A stretch of DNA of 64,000 nt from SLNP01 sp964568875 (lineage in GTDB: Bacteria > Bacteroidota > Bacteroidia > Bacteroidales > VadinHA17), in NCBI GenBank assembly GCA_964568875.1, contig CAZMSH010000007.1:1-64000 (forward strand), read 5' to 3'. The notes under the pieces are model-generated. The model was not told where the DNA came from. It saw nothing but the letters and a program-made list of their open reading frames with translations, and searched no databases. Below are positions 61,438 through 64,000 of this stretch, one piece after another. Position 1 is the first letter of the stretch, and each line of letters begins with the position of its first letter. Position numbers and translations under genes: made by a program.

Positions 61438-62975
61438 TTTGTTTTTGTAAGTGAATAGAGATCTGATCTTCTGTCATTAAGGTTTCTTACACTTCCATGT
61501 TGGTTCAATTCTCTCAGCAGATCTAAATCGACATCCGCAATAAGTATCATTTCCGTGTTCGGTGTTGCCTCTGCTTTGACGCCATTTAAAGGAAAAGCAA
61601 AATCACAGGGCGTAAATACCATTGATTGGGCGTACTGAATATCCATGTTGTGAACCTTCGGAAGGTTTCCAACGCTTCCGGCTATTGCTACATAGCATTC
61701 ATTCTCAATTGCCCTTGCCTGAGCACAGTTTCTTACCCTTGAGAAGCCGTTCTGGGTATCAGTCAGATAGGGTACGAAAAGGATATTCATTCCTTCATCA
61801 GCCATTATTCTGCTTAGTTCCGGAAATTCAACGTCATAACAGATCAGTATACCTATCTTACCGCAGTCTGTGTCAAAAGTTCGTATATTATTACCACCCT
61901 GCATTCCCCATACCTTTGCTTCATCTGGTGTAACGTGTATTTTTTCAAATCTCTCAATTCCGCCGTCCCGTTTACACAGATATCCAACATTCAGAAGATT
62001 GTTATCCTCCATTTGGGGCATACTGCCGGTGATGATATTAATGTTATATGATATTGCCAGTTCGGCAAATCTTTTGACAATCTCTTCCGTGTATCCGGCA
62101 AGTTTTCTGATTGCTTCCGGCTCGGTAAGATGGTTGTAGTCTGCCATCAACGGCGCATGAAAAAACTCGGGGAACAACGCAAAATCAGATCTGTATCCTG
62201 ATACTGCATCTACAAAAAATTCAGCCTGTTGCATTAGCTCATCAAGGTCTTTGTATAATCTCATCTGCCATTGTATCAATCCTAACCTGATTGTAACCCT
62301 TTTAATGGCAGTTGTATCTGAGCTTTTCTCATAGTAAACGTTGTCCCATTCAAGAAGCACTGCAAATTCCTCTGACTCTTTATCCCCTTCAAGATAGCCG
62401 CGAATTATTCTTACAGGATGAAAGTCATTCGACATCTGAAAGTCAAGCACCGGATCCTGGATCTCTTTTCTTCTCACTTTGTCAATGTACTCGCGGGGAG
62501 AGAGCTTGTCTGAGTAGAGGTGGTAGTTTGGAATACGGCCGCCAAAAACTATCCCTTTAAGGTTTAATTTTTCGCAGAGCTCTTTTCTGTAATCATACAG
62601 ACGCCTTCCAAGCCGCAGTCCGCGAAAATCCGGACTGATAAAAACATCTATTCCATACAGCTTGTCGCCTTTTGGAGCGTGTGTATTAAATGTATAATTG
62701 CCAGTTATCTCTTTATAGGTGTGTTTGTCGTCAAATTTTGATGAATCGATAATGATTGAAAGAGCACAACCTGCAAGTTCATCGTTTAACTTAATACCCA
62801 CCTGACCTTCAGGAAATTTAGCAATAAGGTTCTTTATATGATTTTCTTTCCAGTATGCTCCTTCCATATTGGAATATGATTCAATCATCACTTTCTTTAT
62901 ATCATCATAATCTTCCGGTTTAAGAAAAACGATTTCAATGTTCTCTATTGAATCAATATTCATGTTTGTCTCCAT
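61434..62975 (-). CDS. GNAT acetyltransferase / carbon-nitrogen hydrolase fusion
   Basis: The 513-aa protein has an N-terminal GNAT domain (10-190; FISPDFRGLRLGRRLYDYRKELCEKL near 110-135 is the acetyl-CoA site), then a nitrilase-fold amidohydrolase (225-513). The Glu-Lys-Cys triad is in LFPEFFHAPL near 268, FEKIHVTPDEAKVW near 345 and ILICYDVEFPELSR near 377. GNAT-nitrilase fusions are a known family of unclear substrate. Translational coupling to the AOR suggests amide or aldehyde metabolism in one pathway. Confidence 0.9.
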   Translation of the reverse strand: METNMNIDSIENIEIVFLKPEDYDDIKKVMIESYSNMEGAYWKENHIKNLIAKFPEGQVGIKLNDELAGCALSIIIDSSKFDDKHTYKEITGNYTFNTHAPKGDKLYGIDVFISPDFRGLRLGRRLYDYRKELCEKLNLKGIVFGGRIPNYHLYSDKLSPREYIDKVRRKEIQDPVLDFQMSNDFHPVRIIRGYLEGDKESEEFAVLLEWDNVYYEKSSDTTAIKRVTIRLGLIQWQMRLYKDLDELMQQAEFFVDAVSGYRSDFALFPEFFHAPLMADYNHLTEPEAIRKLAGYTEEIVKRFAELAISYNINIITGSMPQMEDNNLLNVGYLCKRDGGIERFEKIHVTPDEAKVWGMQGGNNIRTFDTDCGKIGILICYDVEFPELSRIMADEGMNILFVPYLTDTQNGFSRVRNCAQARAIENECYVAIAGSVGNLPKVHNMDIQYAQSMVFTPCDFAFPLNGVKAEATPNTEMILIADVDLDLLRELNQHGSVRNLNDRRSDLYSLTKTK

Positions 62976-63239
62976 ATCTGCAAGTTGTTTTTTGTTACTT
63001 AGCCATAAGTCAGGCAGAGGCTAAATATACAAAAAATCATGATAATGAGAAAATTAGCAACCAGGACAGTCAGAGAATCAACAGATTGGAAGATGTTTTA
63101 ATGAGCAGATCAGAAGATTAGTTGAATAGTAGATCAGCAGATTGTTTGAATGGATGGCCAGCTGAATGGCTGATGAATTTTCCAGTTGAGAAGTAATGGG
63201 CAGGGTAGTAATCTGCAACAGGGTTTAGGCGGCTTTATT

Positions 63240-64000
63240 TCATTTGTTAATGTAAACCCCGTCGCCGGTTCCGATCCATATTCCGTTATCAGGAGCCTGT
63301 TCGATGGTGAAAACGCCGGATTGTGTGAATGTAGTATTGTCGACAATCCAGTCTTTACCGTTGTAAACGGCGAAGCCATCGTAAGCCAAACACCAGATGT
63401 TGTCTTCATGATCGATTGTGAGGGATTTGATGCAGGTATGGTCGTCAAAACTGAGTTGCCTGGTGTTTTTTCCGTCGAAGACAAATACCTGAGGTCCGGA
63501 GTTAACCCACAAACTTGACAATGAATAATCTATTGCGCCGCAAATCTCATTTCTGCTGTTAACCTTGAGGTTCCCGAAATAATATGGAGTGAAGCCAAGG
63601 TCGTCAGCAGAATAGTTTTTCCATTTACTTCCCGAGATTCTTATGACTGACGCCTCTGTTACCGTCTCTCCCAGGGCAAGCCAGATATTGTCGTCATGGT
63701 CGACCTCGATGCTCTGTACAAAATTTACCGGCAGAGCTGAATTTTCGGGGGTGTAGACCGTAAACTGTGATCCGTCGTACCTGACTATTCCTCCCTGGCG
63801 GAACCTGCAGGAGGTGAACCAGATGTTGTCTTTTGAATCTATTGAGATGGAGCTGACATAATCCTCGGGCATAGGACTGTTGCTTGCATTGTAAAGTGTA
63901 AATTCCTGTCCGTCATATTTTAGCAGTCCTTCTCCTCCCAGCCAGATGTTGTCATGGCTGTCAATCTTAAGATCCCATGCAATGAATTCGGCAGGCATTT
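63240..64000 (-). CDS. Two-component-regulator-type beta-propeller protein, 5' end outside window
   Basis: About 252 codons are inside the window. Repeats of the type IDSHDNIWLGGEGLLKYDG, ISIDSKDNIWFTS, IEVDHDDNIWLALG and IDHEDNIWCLAYDG mark a reg_prop/SMP-30-like propeller. The frame remains open at the window edge, so the protein is longer. The end is duplicated as the relic at 58462. Spacer 62976-63239 shows no gene. Confidence 0.8.
   Translation of the reverse strand, partial: MPAEFIAWDLKIDSHDNIWLGGEGLLKYDGQEFTLYNASNSPMPEDYVSSISIDSKDNIWFTSCRFRQGGIVRYDGSQFTVYTPENSALPVNFVQSIEVDHDDNIWLALGETVTEASVIRISGSKWKNYSADDLGFTPYYFGNLKVNSRNEICGAIDYSLSSLWVNSGPQVFVFDGKNTRQLSFDDHTCIKSLTIDHEDNIWCLAYDGFAVYNGKDWIVDNTTFTQSGVFTIEQAPDNGIWIGTGDGVYINK

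Noticed and set aside
1..64000. tRNA, rRNA, complete insertion sequences
   Set aside because: No cloverleaf-like element, rRNA segment or transposase was found by reading; repeats here are short and gene-free.

Overview
The window looks like a chromosomal contig of a Bacteroidota member, probably Bacteroidales-like and probably a metagenome assembly. The reasons are the -33/-7 promoters of the TTTG / TAnnTTTG type, few Shine-Dalgarno sites, many short-signal lipoproteins, GldL-like membrane motifs, GH29 fucosidase, sulfatase and sialidase genes, and two 100-N scaffold gaps. No rRNA, tRNA or CRISPR array was seen. Region 1 (1-12.6 kb) is an accessory/defence island, AT-rich by eye. After the 3' end of a sigma-54 response regulator come five minus-strand genes in one operon (6285 down to 237): a retron-type reverse transcriptase, a 269-aa protein, an 86-aa protein, a RecD-like SF1 helicase and a TPR protein with cold-shock/S1-like domains. 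Just upstream of the RT lies a candidate retron ncRNA (6301-6568) with matching a1/a2 ends and an msd-like hairpin. A WYL-domain regulator diverges from it with a clean promoter. A MazG-like pyrophosphohydrolase and a nuclease-DUF2075 ATPase follow, then a transglutaminase-like protein and a large lipoprotein. The retron operon with its regulator is the best candidate for an undescribed system. Region 2 (12.6-24.7 kb) mixes housekeeping hydrolases (EEP phosphatase, S9 peptidase, isochorismatase, trans-3-hydroxy-L-proline dehydratase) with genome debris: a four-hairpin element, a BRO-N/Fic chimeric remnant, a truncated osmC, and a 276-bp direct repeat flanking an AT-rich two-gene segment. Two Fic proteins and a scaffold gap close this part. 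Region 3 (24.8-40.7 kb) carries alpha/beta hydrolase, alpha-L-fucosidase, small membrane proteins, a methyltransferase and its decayed partial copy, an amidohydrolase with a membrane insertion, a membrane protein/winged-helix pair, a second transglutaminase, an M1-type peptidase, and an amidase and sulfatase that converge on the second gap. Region 4 (40.8-47.1 kb) holds YqeY, a Crp/Fnr regulator divergent from a sulfur cluster (SQR-like flavoprotein, DUF1641, TusE/DsrC, DsrE2), then the NAD salvage pair pncB-pncA. Region 5 (47.2-64 kb) holds envelope and carbohydrate-related proteins (beta-barrel, PQQ-type propeller, sialidase), an HTH/DUF2975 pair, a serine hydrolase, a PadR/HAAS operon with repeated GldL-like motifs, and a recombination-scarred stretch of duplicated lipoproteins, phosphatase fragment, rmuC relic and propeller relic. 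It ends with a tungsten-type aldehyde oxidoreductase translationally coupled to a GNAT/nitrilase fusion and a propeller protein cut by the window edge. Intergenic spaces across the window share a degenerate GGCGTAA/ATGACGTAG-like repeat family.
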